Assembly (NCBI GenBank): GCA_016788565.1
Contig: JAEUSP010000019.1
Span: forward strand, 62,001 to 126,000
DNA: 64,000 bases
Source: Chlorobiota bacterium
Lineage (GTDB): Bacteria; Bacteroidota; Ignavibacteria; OLB7
Direction: 5' to 3'
In this document: positions 34,501 to 43,600 of the stretch, one piece after another
Position numbering within the stretch: position 1 is the first letter of the stretch
Layout of the letters: the number at the start of each line of letters is the position of its first letter
Made by a program: the position numbers and the translations under genes
Notes under the pieces: model-generated
What the model was told of the DNA's origin: nothing
Databases searched by the model: none
The model's input: the letters and a program-made list of their open reading frames with translations, nothing else

Positions 34501-35315
34501 TGCTCGGGTTTGAGTATGGCTATGCTGTGGTGGACCCCCAAGCGTTGGTGTTGTGGGAGGCGCAGTTCGGCGATTTCGTTAACGGAGCGCAGATTGTGAT
34601 TGACCAGTTCATCTCCTCCAGCGAAGACAAATGGGGGCAAACAAGCGGCTTGGTGATGCTGCTGCCGCACGCTTTTGAAGGGCAGGGACCGGAGCATTCA
34701 TCGGGACGGTTGGAGCGATTCCTGACGTTAGGGGCCGAGGACAATATGCAGGTGGTGATCCCCTCAACCGCCGCGCAATACTTCCATGTGTTGCGGCGGC
34801 AGATGAAGCGTGAGGTTCGCAAGCCGTTGATAATTATGACCCCCAAAAGCCTTCTGCGCGACCCGATGGTGGCCTCGGCGTTGGGTGAGTTAACAACCGG
34901 TTCGTTCCAAACCATCATTCCCGATGCCGAGATCGCCGACCCGAAATCGGTGAATCGGGTGGTGTTCTGCTCCGGCAAGGTCTATTATGACTTGCTCCGT
35001 GCGCGGCGTGCAACGGGGCGGTTGGATGTGGCGATTGTTCGCATCGAACAACTTTACCCCTTCCCCTTCGACGAAGTGCTGGATCAGTTGAAGGCCTTCG
35101 ACCACGTTCGCGACATTGTCTGGTTGCAGGAAGAGCCAAAGAACATGGGCGCATGGCCAACATTTGCGCACAACTTCTTGGCGTTGATTTTCGATCATCA
35201 GAAGCTCTCCTTCTTGGGTCGCCCGGCATCGGGAAGCCCGGCATCGGGAAGCGGAAGGCTGCATGGATTGGAGCAATCGGAAATCATGCGCCGGGCATTG
35301 GAGTTCAGCAAGTAG
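31581..35315 (+). CDS. Multifunctional 2-oxoglutarate dehydrogenase E1 with fused E2 catalytic domain
   Basis: A 1244-residue fusion. Residues 1-38 are the E1 N-terminal segment (LNSAYINEMYYEFLRNPNAF), then a Pro/Ala-rich linker (about 48-118). An E2-type acyltransferase domain follows (about 119-354) with its active site TSTYDHRIIQGAES (His332). The thiamine-diphosphate E1 then runs to the end: LIGMAHRGRLNMLANVLGK, GDAAFAGQGVVAEGLNMS, VINNQIGFTASPDD and a C-terminal VWLQEEPKNMGAW. The order E1 N-tail, E2, E1 matches actinobacterial Kgd. No lipoyl domain is present, so a separate lipoylated protein must carry acyl groups. The usual sucB is not adjacent. A terminator follows. Confidence 0.95.
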   Translation: MSTFGLNSAYINEMYYEFLRNPNAFDATWRTFFASYNPNEETQENELPATPPRTNQATAPAVTAPAPTPAAPAPTATAPPPRNGNNQPASPAPTAPLNVEPPAAKPAPAAKPPQPVPDGARQLTSVALRIAQNMEQSLDVPTATSFREVPVKLLEENRILLNSYLKATDAGKLSFTHLVGWALVKALAQYPSLNNEFRAIDGKSYLVVRPDVNLGLAIDLQRPDGGRSLVVPSIKRANAMDFRQFYESYEGIVRKARQGKLGPDDYAGTSITLTNPGTIGTNASVPRLMVGQGTIIATGSINYPAAYQAMDAATLSELGVSKVMQMTSTYDHRIIQGAESGLFLAYVQELLTGEHGFYDEMFSSLQMPYKPLLWQRDRHPALFGIDRGEMIREQQRILQMINSYRMRGHFHAHLDPLGSEVQYQPELDPATYGLTIWDFDRRFSAGGLAGQDEMNLRDILTVLRDTYTQRIGVEFMHIQDIDERNWLQERMERTRNQPKLTPEQRRRILQKLSEAEVFEKFLQTKYTGHKRFSLEGSETMIPMIEEMVYAAAEDGVKEVLIGMAHRGRLNMLANVLGKNAGKIFGEFEDSHGVETVTVLGSGDVKYHLGARGVAQIDSGATIGMWLAPNPSHLEAVNPVIEGMTRARQDRAGAGSYGHYIPLLVHGDAAFAGQGVVAEGLNMSQLKGYRTGGTIHLVINNQIGFTASPDDTRSGIYATDIAKMLHIPIFHVNADDPEASVYVMGLAYEYRQRFNRDVVVDLYCYRRHGHNETDEPSYTQPVMYKKIRSHPSARLVYTGRLLRNGTLTTDDVDRMEGEFREKLEALLAATKAQPAPTVPSDPLAEQQINPVNTWTNPNTGVPEFVLKHIGEQLSTIPQGFEVHPKLAKIVEGRIKAINDGKIDWALAESLAFGSLLLEGHPIRLSGQDSRRGTFSQRHAALMDQTTGQAYVPLNHLGETQAPFMAYDSPLSEYAVLGFEYGYAVVDPQALVLWEAQFGDFVNGAQIVIDQFISSSEDKWGQTSGLVMLLPHAFEGQGPEHSSGRLERFLTLGAEDNMQVVIPSTAAQYFHVLRRQMKREVRKPLIIMTPKSLLRDPMVASALGELTTGSFQTIIPDAEIADPKSVNRVVFCSGKVYYDLLRARRATGRLDVAIVRIEQLYPFPFDEVLDQLKAFDHVRDIVWLQEEPKNMGAWPTFAHNFLALIFDHQKLSFLGRPASGSPASGSGRLHGLEQSEIMRRALEFSK

Positions 35316-35415
35316 AAATAGAGATTGCCAAAGGGCTTTCAGGATTTGCAGCCAGTGAGTATCATCGCGGCTGTAAACGGTATCATCAAAACAAGCCGCC
35401 ACCGGCTTTGCACCG

Positions 35416-35445
35416 CGCCGATGCCTTCTGCATCGGCGTTGTTGC
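35416..35445 (+). terminator. Terminator after the 2-oxoglutarate dehydrogenase gene
   Basis: CGCCGATGC (35416-35424), loop CTTCT, GCATCGGCG (35430-35438), then TTGTTGC. A perfect 9-bp GC-rich stem with a weak T-run, 100 bp after the stop codon. Confidence 0.65.
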
Positions 35446-35495
35446 ATTGGGGAAGGGAACGATCAGAGAGTTATCAACAAGAAGCACCAGGAACC

Positions 35496-35990
35496 ATGAA
35501 AGCGATGAACAGAATTGCGATGGTGATTGCAGGAACAGTGCTAACCGCAGGGCTACTGCTTGCAGCAAACGTGACGGAAGTGAAATGGAAAACGGCCAGC
35601 GAAGCCTTCACCGAAGCAAAGGCTTCCAACAAGAAAATCGTTCTTGATGTTTATACCGACTGGTGCGGGTGGTGCAAGCGGATGGATAAATCCACCTACG
35701 GTAATGCCGACGTTGCTGAATATTTGGAAAAGAACTACGTGGCAGCAAAAATGAACCCGGAAAAAGAAGGAACGGTTCAGTATCAGGGGAAAAACTACAC
35801 CCAAGCCGAGTTCGCGCAAGCGTTGGGAATCAGCGGTTATCCTGCCACTGCGTTCTTTGATGAGAGCGGTGAGCTTCTGACCGTGATCCCCGGCTTTGTG
35901 CAACCCGCCGATTTTCAAAAAGTGCTGACCTACTTTGCCGAAAATATCCACAAAACAACAACGTGGGAAGAATACAGCAAGAAGAAATAA
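35496..35990 (+). CDS. Exported thioredoxin-like protein
   Basis: A 164-residue protein from the ATG at 35496. The signal peptide is RIAMVIAGTVLTAGLLLAAN. The thioredoxin fold has KIVLDVYTDWCGWCKRMD, with the CGWC redox centre, and GISGYPATAFFDESGELLTV, with the cis-proline loop. It should act in the periplasm in thiol-disulfide exchange. The cap segment around TYGNADVAEYLEKNYVAAKM is typical of the DUF255/YyaL-like thioredoxin group. Its last 28 bp overlap the next gene, so the two are probably coupled. Confidence 0.9.
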   Translation: MKAMNRIAMVIAGTVLTAGLLLAANVTEVKWKTASEAFTEAKASNKKIVLDVYTDWCGWCKRMDKSTYGNADVAEYLEKNYVAAKMNPEKEGTVQYQGKNYTQAEFAQALGISGYPATAFFDESGELLTVIPGFVQPADFQKVLTYFAENIHKTTTWEEYSKKK

Positions 35991-36745
35991 CCCCGTGCTG
36001 GGAAGTTGATCTTGCATGGGGGCGGCGTGGCGCGCGCGATGCCGCCGCACGTGGTGATGTGGTTGTCATTGTTGATGTTCTCAGTTTCTCCACAGCCGTG
36101 GCAACGGCGGTGGCACATGGTGGAGTTGTCTATCCATCTGGCAAACAGGAAGATGCTGCCATCCTTGCCGAAACGGTTGGCGCAACGGTAGCGATTCGCC
36201 GTCAGGACGTTGTTGCCCCCGGCCAGTTCTCACTTTCTCCCCTTTCCTTTCTCGGCATACTGCCGGGACAACGGGTTGTGCTTCCTTCGCCGAACGGTTC
36301 GGTCTGTTCCAGCTATGGCCGCCACGTTCCTGCATTGTTTGCGGGGGCGTTGGTCAATGCGGCTGCAACTGCCCAGGCGGCAATGGTGGAATCTGGTAAT
36401 CATGGCAAGTCATTAACGATAGTCTGTGCTGGCGAGCGGTGGGGGGATGCTTTTGAGCAGGAGGAGATGCGCGTGGCGATTGAAGATTACGTGGGTGCTG
36501 GCGCTATCATCAGCCACATCTCCTCTGCCAGCAAGTCCCCCGAAGCAACCCTCTGCGAATCAGCATTTCGTGCTTCCCGCGAAACTCTACGTGAGCTTCT
36601 GCGCGGTTGCCGTAGCGGGCAGGAATTATTTGAGCGTGGTTTTGGAGGCGATGTGGAGCATTCGCTGCAATTGGACTGCTACCCGGTAGCTTCTGTGCTG
36701 AGCAACGGGTGTTTTGTTCCGTGGGGCGTAACCTCCATTCATTGA
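35963..36745 (+). CDS. ComB-like 2-phosphosulfolactate phosphatase family protein
   Basis: A 260-residue protein. ComB marks are VIVDVLSFSTAVATAVAHGG, VVLPSPNGSVCSS and LTIVCAGERWGDAF, with a C-terminal GDVEHSLQLDCYPVASVL. ComB hydrolyses 2-phosphosulfolactate in coenzyme M synthesis, but many bacterial homologues lack the rest of that pathway, and no other coenzyme M gene is seen here. The ATG at 35963 overlaps the thioredoxin-like gene by 28 bp; no other good start is present before the conserved core. The bacterial function is uncertain. Confidence 0.82.
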   Translation: MGRIQQEEITPCWEVDLAWGRRGARDAAARGDVVVIVDVLSFSTAVATAVAHGGVVYPSGKQEDAAILAETVGATVAIRRQDVVAPGQFSLSPLSFLGILPGQRVVLPSPNGSVCSSYGRHVPALFAGALVNAAATAQAAMVESGNHGKSLTIVCAGERWGDAFEQEEMRVAIEDYVGAGAIISHISSASKSPEATLCESAFRASRETLRELLRGCRSGQELFERGFGGDVEHSLQLDCYPVASVLSNGCFVPWGVTSIH

Positions 36746-36846
36746 TAGCCGCCTCGGTTTCCACTGACACTCTGCAGAACATTTCAGGCAGTTGCACCCA
36801 GTCTGTTTGGCTGCTGCCCATTTTCTTCACACTATCCGTCTCCATC

Positions 36847-38679
36847 ATGTCCCGTCACGTTTCCTTCCTGTTCGCCGCCATGTTGTGGCTTGTTGCTGCT
36901 TGCTCAACACCGCGCAGCGTCACAACCACCAGCACGGCAACTTCGGCAGTTGCTACCTACACCGTTGCAATTCCCAATGTAGCTGCCGAGCAGTTTCAGG
37001 TGGTCGCAACGATTAAGGGCATTACCACCGACACCACCACCTACTTCTTTCCAATCTGGGGGCCGGGGGCGTATGATCTTGTCTATTTCGGCAAGTATGT
37101 TCGGAATTTCACGGCAACCGGGGCTAACGGGGAGCCGCTGAAGGTTCGCCAAATGGATAGTAGTTCCTTCCTCATCAGCGGCATCAACGGAGTGGTGAAC
37201 CTTCGCTACGAGGTGAAGGATATTGAAAACGTTCCCAATTCCGCATGGTTTGGCTTAAGTGATATTGAGCCGAACCTTGCTTTTGCTAACACCCCGGCCT
37301 TGTTTGGTTATGCTGCGGGCTACAAGGAAATTCCTCACACAGTCACCTACGCTCGGCCACAGGGGTGGGATATCACCCTCGGTTTGGATCCGATTGCAGG
37401 CCAGCCCGACAGCTATGCCGCACGGGATTATGATGAATTGGTAGATGCCCCAGTTCACATGGGAAAATTTCAACGATTGGAGTTTATGGTGGATGGAAAA
37501 CCACACATCATCAGCATCAATGCCCCGGAACCTCTTTCCAAACTGGATATGCAGTCATTGAGGGACACCGCCCAGCGGGTTGTGCGGATTGTCAGCAATC
37601 TGTTCGGGGAACTTCCCTACAAGCGGTACATTTTCCAAGTGTTCCTTGCTGATATGGATGAAGCATCAGTCTCCGCTTTTGGGGCGTTGGAGCACGCAAA
37701 CAGCTCCACCTATCGGATGCCTTTTGTGAAAGGAGCCGTTGCTCAATCGTTGGCTGAGGTGCTGGCACATGAGTACTGGCATTTGTGGTCGCCAAAGCGT
37801 ATCCATGTTGCGGAATTAGGGCCGTTCAACTATCAGCGGGGGCCGCGTACGCGCTCGTTGTGGTTTGCCGAAGGGCTGACAGAATACTACGCCCAAGCGT
37901 TGCTTGCACGAAACGGGATGGTATCGCCCGAAAAAATTATTGGGGATATCAACCAAGCAGCGGAATCGTTCGGGGTACGGCGGCAACGGGAAGCCATCAC
38001 TGATCTAAGCCTGCGTGTTGCCGAGGCTCCGCTGTTCGAGATTATTGGGCTGTACTCTAAAGGACCAATGATTGGATTCTTGTTAGATGCTGAGATTCGG
38101 TTGCAAACAGGAAACCGGAAATCCTTGGATGATGCCATGCGGTTTTTCAACGAGAAGTATGGCAAAACTGGCATGACCTTTGGGGATGATGATATTATTC
38201 CGGCGATTGAGCAGGCCACCGGCACCAAGCTCTCCGATTTCTACAGCCGCTACATTGCTGGCCGTGAGCCGCTACCGTTTGCTGAGTATCTCCCCCGATT
38301 AGGCTTTACTCCGGTGACAACATACGATACCACCGCAACGTTCGGGGCCACCTTCAGTGCCGATGAAAAAGGGTGGATGGTGGAAGACATCACGCCAAAC
38401 GGAGCTGCGGCGGCAATGGGATTGCAAAAAGGGGATATCCTGACCGAAGTGCAAGGTGGGGACAATCAATTTTCTCTCACAAGCATCCCACCTCAGTTTG
38501 CTGATATGCTAGCAAGCCAACTACCGCCAGGGCTGACGGTCTCGTTTTTGCGCAATGGGGTTGGGAAACAAGCCGAAATTCTGGTAAAAGCTGCGATTGT
38601 TGAACAAAAACAGTGGGGGCTTGATTCAAATGGGGGAGGGCTTGGCGCGCAAATCCGTAGAGCAATGATTGGAGCCTAA
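36847..38679 (+). CDS. M61-family peptidase with PDZ domain, lipoprotein
   Basis: A 610-residue protein from the ATG at 36847. A lipoprotein signal (FLFAAMLWLVAACSTPR) places it on a membrane. The N-terminal beta region (about residues 35-190; YFFPIWGPGAYDLVYFGKYV) precedes the catalytic domain with the zinc motif HEYWHLWSPKR (HExxH) and WFAEGLTEYYA, which supplies the third ligand. The C-terminal PDZ domain (about 515-590) has WMVEDITPNGAAAAMGLQKG. This matches the glycyl aminopeptidase family M61, which releases N-terminal Gly or Ala. All catalytic residues are present. The gene stands 101 bp after the ComB-like gene. Confidence 0.92.
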   Translation: MSRHVSFLFAAMLWLVAACSTPRSVTTTSTATSAVATYTVAIPNVAAEQFQVVATIKGITTDTTTYFFPIWGPGAYDLVYFGKYVRNFTATGANGEPLKVRQMDSSSFLISGINGVVNLRYEVKDIENVPNSAWFGLSDIEPNLAFANTPALFGYAAGYKEIPHTVTYARPQGWDITLGLDPIAGQPDSYAARDYDELVDAPVHMGKFQRLEFMVDGKPHIISINAPEPLSKLDMQSLRDTAQRVVRIVSNLFGELPYKRYIFQVFLADMDEASVSAFGALEHANSSTYRMPFVKGAVAQSLAEVLAHEYWHLWSPKRIHVAELGPFNYQRGPRTRSLWFAEGLTEYYAQALLARNGMVSPEKIIGDINQAAESFGVRRQREAITDLSLRVAEAPLFEIIGLYSKGPMIGFLLDAEIRLQTGNRKSLDDAMRFFNEKYGKTGMTFGDDDIIPAIEQATGTKLSDFYSRYIAGREPLPFAEYLPRLGFTPVTTYDTTATFGATFSADEKGWMVEDITPNGAAAAMGLQKGDILTEVQGGDNQFSLTSIPPQFADMLASQLPPGLTVSFLRNGVGKQAEILVKAAIVEQKQWGLDSNGGGLGAQIRRAMIGA

Positions 38680-38707
38680 GTTTCTGGGTGATGAGGGCCG
38701 CAGACAG

Positions 38708-38736
38708 TTGTGGGTTACGGAGAATGCGTATATTCG
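38708..38736 (+). promoter_or_regulatory. Candidate purE promoter (Bacteroidota-like)
   Basis: TTG (38708-38710), 18 bp, TATATTCG (38729-38736), 57 bp before the purE start. The spacing and the -7 shape match the hflX and lipoprotein promoters. Confidence 0.45.
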
Positions 38737-38792
38737 TCGGCCTTTCTTGGGAAAAACCGCAAAAAACGATTTAAAACGCCAAAATAGAAACC

Positions 38793-39281
38793 ATGCACGA
38801 TCAGGCTCCGCTGGTGGGAATCATTATGGGAAGCAGTTCCGACCTTCCTACCATGCGCCCTGCAGCGGAAGTCTTGGAGGAGTTTGGTATCCCGTTTGAG
38901 ATGCGTGTAGTGTCGGCCCACCGGACTCCGGACGACATGGCGAATTATGGGAAAACAGCTCACGAGCGTGGTATCCAAGTGATTATCGCCGGTGCTGGGG
39001 GGGCGGCGCACCTTCCGGGGATGGTCGCCTCCTACTCACCCTTGCCGGTAATTGGGGTTCCGGTAAAATCAAGCAACCTAAGCGGGCTGGATTCGCTTCT
39101 ATCCATCGTGCAAATGCCGAAGGGGGTTCCAGTTGCCACGGTAGCCATTGACAACGGGAAAAACGCAGGGATTTTGGCTATTCAAATACTTGGAAGCTCA
39201 CAGCCTGAAGTTTTACATAAAGTGATAGCTTATAAAGAAAGAATTGCTGAAGAATCACGGAATCAGAATGAGAAAATTTGA
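38793..39281 (+). CDS. purE: N5-carboxyaminoimidazole ribonucleotide mutase PurE
   Basis: A 162-residue PurE. It rearranges N5-CAIR to CAIR in purine synthesis. The conserved blocks are [64 protein letters not shown] and [20 protein letters not shown]. The length is typical for class I PurE. The GSSSD and SAHRTP motifs carry the active site. It is a single gene preceded by a candidate promoter; purK is not seen. Composition turns AT-rich near its end. Confidence 0.97.
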   Translation: MHDQAPLVGIIMGSSSDLPTMRPAAEVLEEFGIPFEMRVVSAHRTPDDMANYGKTAHERGIQVIIAGAGGAAHLPGMVASYSPLPVIGVPVKSSNLSGLDSLLSIVQMPKGVPVATVAIDNGKNAGILAIQILGSSQPEVLHKVIAYKERIAEESRNQNEKI

Positions 39282-39611
39282 ACGTGACGAGATTTCACGT
39301 TTGGTGATAGTGATTCACAGAATGGAGTGTGGGAGAAGAGAAATTCGTTTGAATTCCAGCGAATTCCGCTTTCTGGCACTATGATTGCAGGAGATATACT
39401 TCCAGGCTTGGTGTGCTATGCCATCAAGCGGGGTTCTTTGAAACGCGGGAAACGGAATCGGAAGGAACGCTGTTCGTAATCAACAGCCTTTTTGAAGAAG
39501 AAGATTGCCGAAGTGACTGCCAGACGGTATATTTGCCGCCCTTGCATAAAGCCACAGAATGTGGCTTTCACTGACGCGCTTCGCTTACGGGGAGTGCGTC
39601 TCGCTATTTCT
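39282..39611. other. Intergenic region before tRNA-Arg; one hairpin, no supported gene
   Basis: This 330-bp stretch holds no convincing coding region. AAAGCCAC (39548-39555) pairs perfectly with GTGGCTTT (39561-39568) around AGAAT; no long T-run follows. Arms AACGTGA/TCACGTT directly after purE (39281-39301) may form a weak terminator. A 32-codon open frame near 39381-39479 has no recognised features. Confidence 0.4.
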
Positions 39612-39687
39612 GCGTCCGTGGCTCAATGGATAGAGCATCAGATTCCGGTTCTGAGGGTTGGGGGTTCGAGTCCCTCCGGACGCGCCA
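39612..39687 (+). tRNA. tRNA-Arg (anticodon CCG)
   Basis: A 76-nt tRNA with encoded CCA. The acceptor stem GCGTCCG (39612-39618) pairs with CGGACGC (39677-39683), then discriminator G and CCA. The anticodon stem TCAGA/TCTGA encloses the loop TTCCGGT, giving anticodon CCG, which reads CGG arginine codons. The T arm has GGTTCGAGTCC. All arms are intact. Confidence 0.96.
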
Positions 39688-39775
39688 AAGAAGTGCCGTG
39701 CAGTTTGTTCAACATGAGCTATCGGCATCCCAGATTACTGACAACACTAAATTTTATAGGGAATACAGTTACTAC

Positions 39776-40492
39776 ATGGCTCAGCAGCCTGATAATGCAG
39801 CAGAAATACTAACTGCTGCCGACACAACCGAAACCGGTGAGCGTTGGGGAATACTCCGCAATGCTCGCCTATTGGCTATTATTGGCATTGTTCTTCTGGC
39901 AGTTGCTGGTGGAGTGTTCTTCTTTTTAAGCAGCCGTGCCGAAGCCCGTGAAGAAGCTCAAGCACAGCTTGCCCGTATCCGCCCATATTATGATCAAGGT
40001 GAGTATGCGGCTGCAATTAGTGGCGATTCTGTAAAAAAAATCGGAAATACCAAGCCGCTTGGCTTACGTGCTATCGTTGAGGAGTATAGTTCAACTCCGG
40101 CTGGAAAAATCGCTGCCCTCTATTTAGGCAATGCCTATCTGGCTACCTCCCAAGCTGCAAAAGCGAAAGACCCGTATGAAGTTGCGACCAGCGCAGACGA
40201 TGATCTAGTACGCGCAGCCGCACATGCTGGATTAGCAGCAGTCTATGAAACACAGAATGCATACGAAAAAGCAGCCGATGAGTATAAAAAAGCAGCAGAC
40301 GAGGATCGTTTAGAGCTTCGTTCGGCTGATTTTTTGCTTGGTGCTGCAAGAAATTATGAGAAGGCAGGAAAGAAGGAAGAAGCTATTCGATATTACCGGA
40401 TGGTTGCTACTAATCAGGGGGAAGCTACTGGAGCTTCCGATGCGGCGTTACAGGCAAAACTTGCCTTAGCCCGCAATAAGGTGGAATTGTAA
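39776..40492 (+). CDS. Membrane-anchored tetratricopeptide-repeat protein
   Basis: A 238-residue protein from the ATG at 39776; the longer frame upstream runs through the tRNA and is not real. A short N-terminal tail precedes one transmembrane helix (LLAIIGIVLLAVAGGVFFFL, about residues 31-50). TPR-like helix pairs follow: AGKIAALYLGNAYLATSQAA, VRAAAHAGLAAVYETQNAYE, KAADEYKKAADEDR and GAARNYEKAGKKEEAIRYYR. The layout resembles YfgM-type anchored TPR proteins that help envelope assembly, but no specific role is shown. It is AT-rich compared with neighbours. Confidence 0.82.
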   Translation: MAQQPDNAAEILTAADTTETGERWGILRNARLLAIIGIVLLAVAGGVFFFLSSRAEAREEAQAQLARIRPYYDQGEYAAAISGDSVKKIGNTKPLGLRAIVEEYSSTPAGKIAALYLGNAYLATSQAAKAKDPYEVATSADDDLVRAAAHAGLAAVYETQNAYEKAADEYKKAADEDRLELRSADFLLGAARNYEKAGKKEEAIRYYRMVATNQGEATGASDAALQAKLALARNKVEL

Positions 40493-40660
40493 TTCTGGGG
40501 CGAACAACAACGCGAATCACACTAACGGCACCGAAAAGAGTTACGTATGAACATTGGGACCCCCTCCGAATCGCTTTCTGGCGGTTCATCTATCCATAGA
40601 GAAAGAGCTAAAAACACAATACATCGGTTAATCAATGATACTCTCATCGCAGGAGGAAAC

Positions 40661-43600
40661 ATGCAACGTTTGTTGAAGACATTGCTCCTCTCGGCAGCGT
40701 TCGTGCTTGTCGGTCAAAGCGTTCTCGCGCAGACGCTTCCGATTGTGCAAGTAAGCGGGCGCGTGTCGCAGACAGGGCTACGGGTATTCACCAAGGATAC
40801 GCTGTATCAAATAGCGGGTGATTACCACGTTGCCGGCATTCTGCTCATCGAGCCGGGAACAACTGTAGAATTTCTGCCTAACGGCCGACTGATCGACTCG
40901 GTTGGTGGCAGGATCATCGCCGACGGCGATCTCCAAGCAACTTGGAATCGTTCGACGCCTGATCTGACCGCTTATCCTAACGGATTTGCTGACATCAGCT
41001 TTATCCGCGACAACGTCTTTGTCGGGGGCAAGCCAGAAATCACGGCACCGGGCCTTAGTTGGTCCAACTACGCGCCGTATCTCTTTTTCTACTACGGGAA
41101 TTATCTCGATCGCTATCCTTCGGACCCAAATCTGAAGAATGTCGCGTATCGTCGTGACGTTACGCGGGCACCGATCATTTTCCGTGGTCGCCCAGTAAAC
41201 AAGTTCTCGCGCGAGTGGGGACACATCGTTATTCTGCCAGGCGCAGATACAGCAGTGTTCCGCAACGTGCAATTCGTGAACTTCCGCAAGGATACCGCAG
41301 CCGTGAAGACGACGTTCTTCTACGCGCCAAACGGTGCAAATCTTGGCGGCCTATACAACAACGGTCAGATTATTGCGGCTGACCGTCTGAACAAGCAGCT
41401 TCGCACCCTGACCACTGGTGGTGGTGGTGCCCTTACTGTCTTCTCCTCGAAGACTTGGCTGTTGGATTGCCGTTTCGATAGCAACTTTGCTCGCTATCAC
41501 GGTGGTGCTGTGCAGTTCTTGCAGGCTCCGTTCGATAGCACGATCACGGATCCTCAGTACACCTCGTTCTACCCAATGGATACAAACCTTGCTGCGCGCC
41601 CCCAGCATGGGCCGTTCCGCTATCCAAGCTTTGATCCCGAGGATTACGACCACTACACACACGCGATCTCGACTCCGTTCGGTGTCATACCGATTATGAC
41701 GATGACTGATCCGCGCGTGAATTGGGTCGTTGGACCATACACCCCTGCGCCGCCATACGACATGACCGGTATTATCCAATACCGCCAAACGTATGATGAT
41801 GGTCGTCAAGCTATCAACAAAGGGCGCGTTCGTCGCGTTTCCTTCCGTGATAACCGGGTTGTGGTCAGCAATTTCACCGAAGACTTGGCTGGTTATCGCG
41901 ACAATATTGACGAAGTGCCAATCATCAGTAACCCTCTTTCTGGCGGTGTTGCCAAGAATGAGGCCTACGGTGGTGCTGTCTATATCTCCGGTCGCCGTCA
42001 CGTGACGGTTTATTGGGGACGCGCAATGGGTGACCCAATGGACACCGTGGTTGCCGAACGTAACTACGCTGTGAACTTCCAAGGCCCAGTTGCTAGCTCG
42101 CAAGGTGCGCGTGGTGGTGCTATGTATGTGAACGATAGCACTTCGATGGTCTTCCAGCTTGCCCGTTTTGAGAATAACTTTACTGCTGTGCCAAATGTGC
42201 CAATGGATGACTATATCCAACGTGGCCGCATGTCGCAGGGTGGTGGTATCTACATGGGCAAAACCTCACCACAGCTTACTGTGCGTGATGTGATCTACTT
42301 CCGCAACAACAAGGCGGGTCGTGGTGGCGGTATCTACGTTGCCGCCATGGACAATCCGTTTGGTAATAACATCCTGATCTTCGATCCGTTCCTTTCGCCG
42401 AACTTGTTGGGCGATAGCGTCTATTTCATTCGCAATATTGCCGAGTACGACGGTGGTGCGATTTATACGCAGCGGAACATGACGATTGACGCACGGTACT
42501 TGACGCTAAGCGACGGCAGTGGCCGTTTGGTTGACCACCGTATCCTGCTGGACAGCAACGCTGCTGGTTTGGCTGGTGGTGCTATCGTGATTGATAACCA
42601 AACGAACATGATGAAGAGCAACGCCCGGATTACCCGTGCCCTCTTCACGAACAATGCTGCTGGTGATTCGGCAATGGCCTCGGATTTGCGCCTGATCAAA
42701 CTCTATGATCCGGTCAACAATGCAGCCAACCCAATCAATCCGTACAGCGTTCGTACGTACAGCGATTCCTTCCGTCTGCCACGTATCATCACCCAGCATA
42801 TTCTTGGTGGTGGTGCTATCTACTCGCGGTTCGGCAACACCAATTTCTACCAAGCAGTTGAGTTCAATCACAACTGGACAAAGAGCGGAAACGGTGGTGC
42901 TATTGCAATGATCACACCAGTGACCGCAAACCGCTACTTCTTGGCAGAAGGCGACATTGCCTACAATTTCGGATCTAATCAGTCTGTTCCGTTCAACGAC
43001 GGCCCAGAGCCAAGCGATATGCGCCAGATGACCCGATTCCTTCGCAACTACGCAATGAAGGATTCGCTGAACGCTGAGCTGAACGTTGATCCACGTTACA
43101 GCGAGAATATGCTTCTTGATCCGAAGCGTAATGGAACTGGTTTGGGTGGCGCGATCTACATCAATGATCGCCAGCCGCCAGGACCAAACCCAGGTTATGC
43201 ACGTACTGACTCGGTGATTTCACACCGTGTTCGTATGGAGCAAAACTGGGCGTGGTCTGGTGCAGCAGTCTATTCGGATAACTACGAGCTTCGCTTCCTG
43301 CTTAGCAAATCGCTGGTTGCCGGAAACCGCGCACTTTCCGATGAGGGTCGCAATGTTGACACCATCGAAAACTACAAGACCTCGCCGGCTGCAAACCGCA
43401 CCGCTGGGACAATCTTCTACGGTGACATCTCCGGCCCATTGCCGCAGCAGGAGTACCACATTGGTGCTAACTCCATCTACGACAACGATGCACGCTTCTT
43501 ACTCCGCCTGCCGGATGTTCCGCAAGGTTTGGTTGGCAGCGGTCGTAGCGGTGTAGATACCTTGCGTGGCAACTACTGGGGCCAAACAGAAGCTCCGATT

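Noticed and set aside
39492-39812. 106-codon open frame across tRNA-Arg
   Set aside because: It translates straight through the tRNA gene; the segment SVAQWIEHQIPVLRVGGSSP is a typical product of tRNA sequence, not a protein.
41400-43170. Possible CRISPR or DNA-level repeat array in the giant gene
   Set aside because: The regularity is at protein level (GGA[IVM]Y motifs); the DNA copies are not identical and have no uniform spacers.
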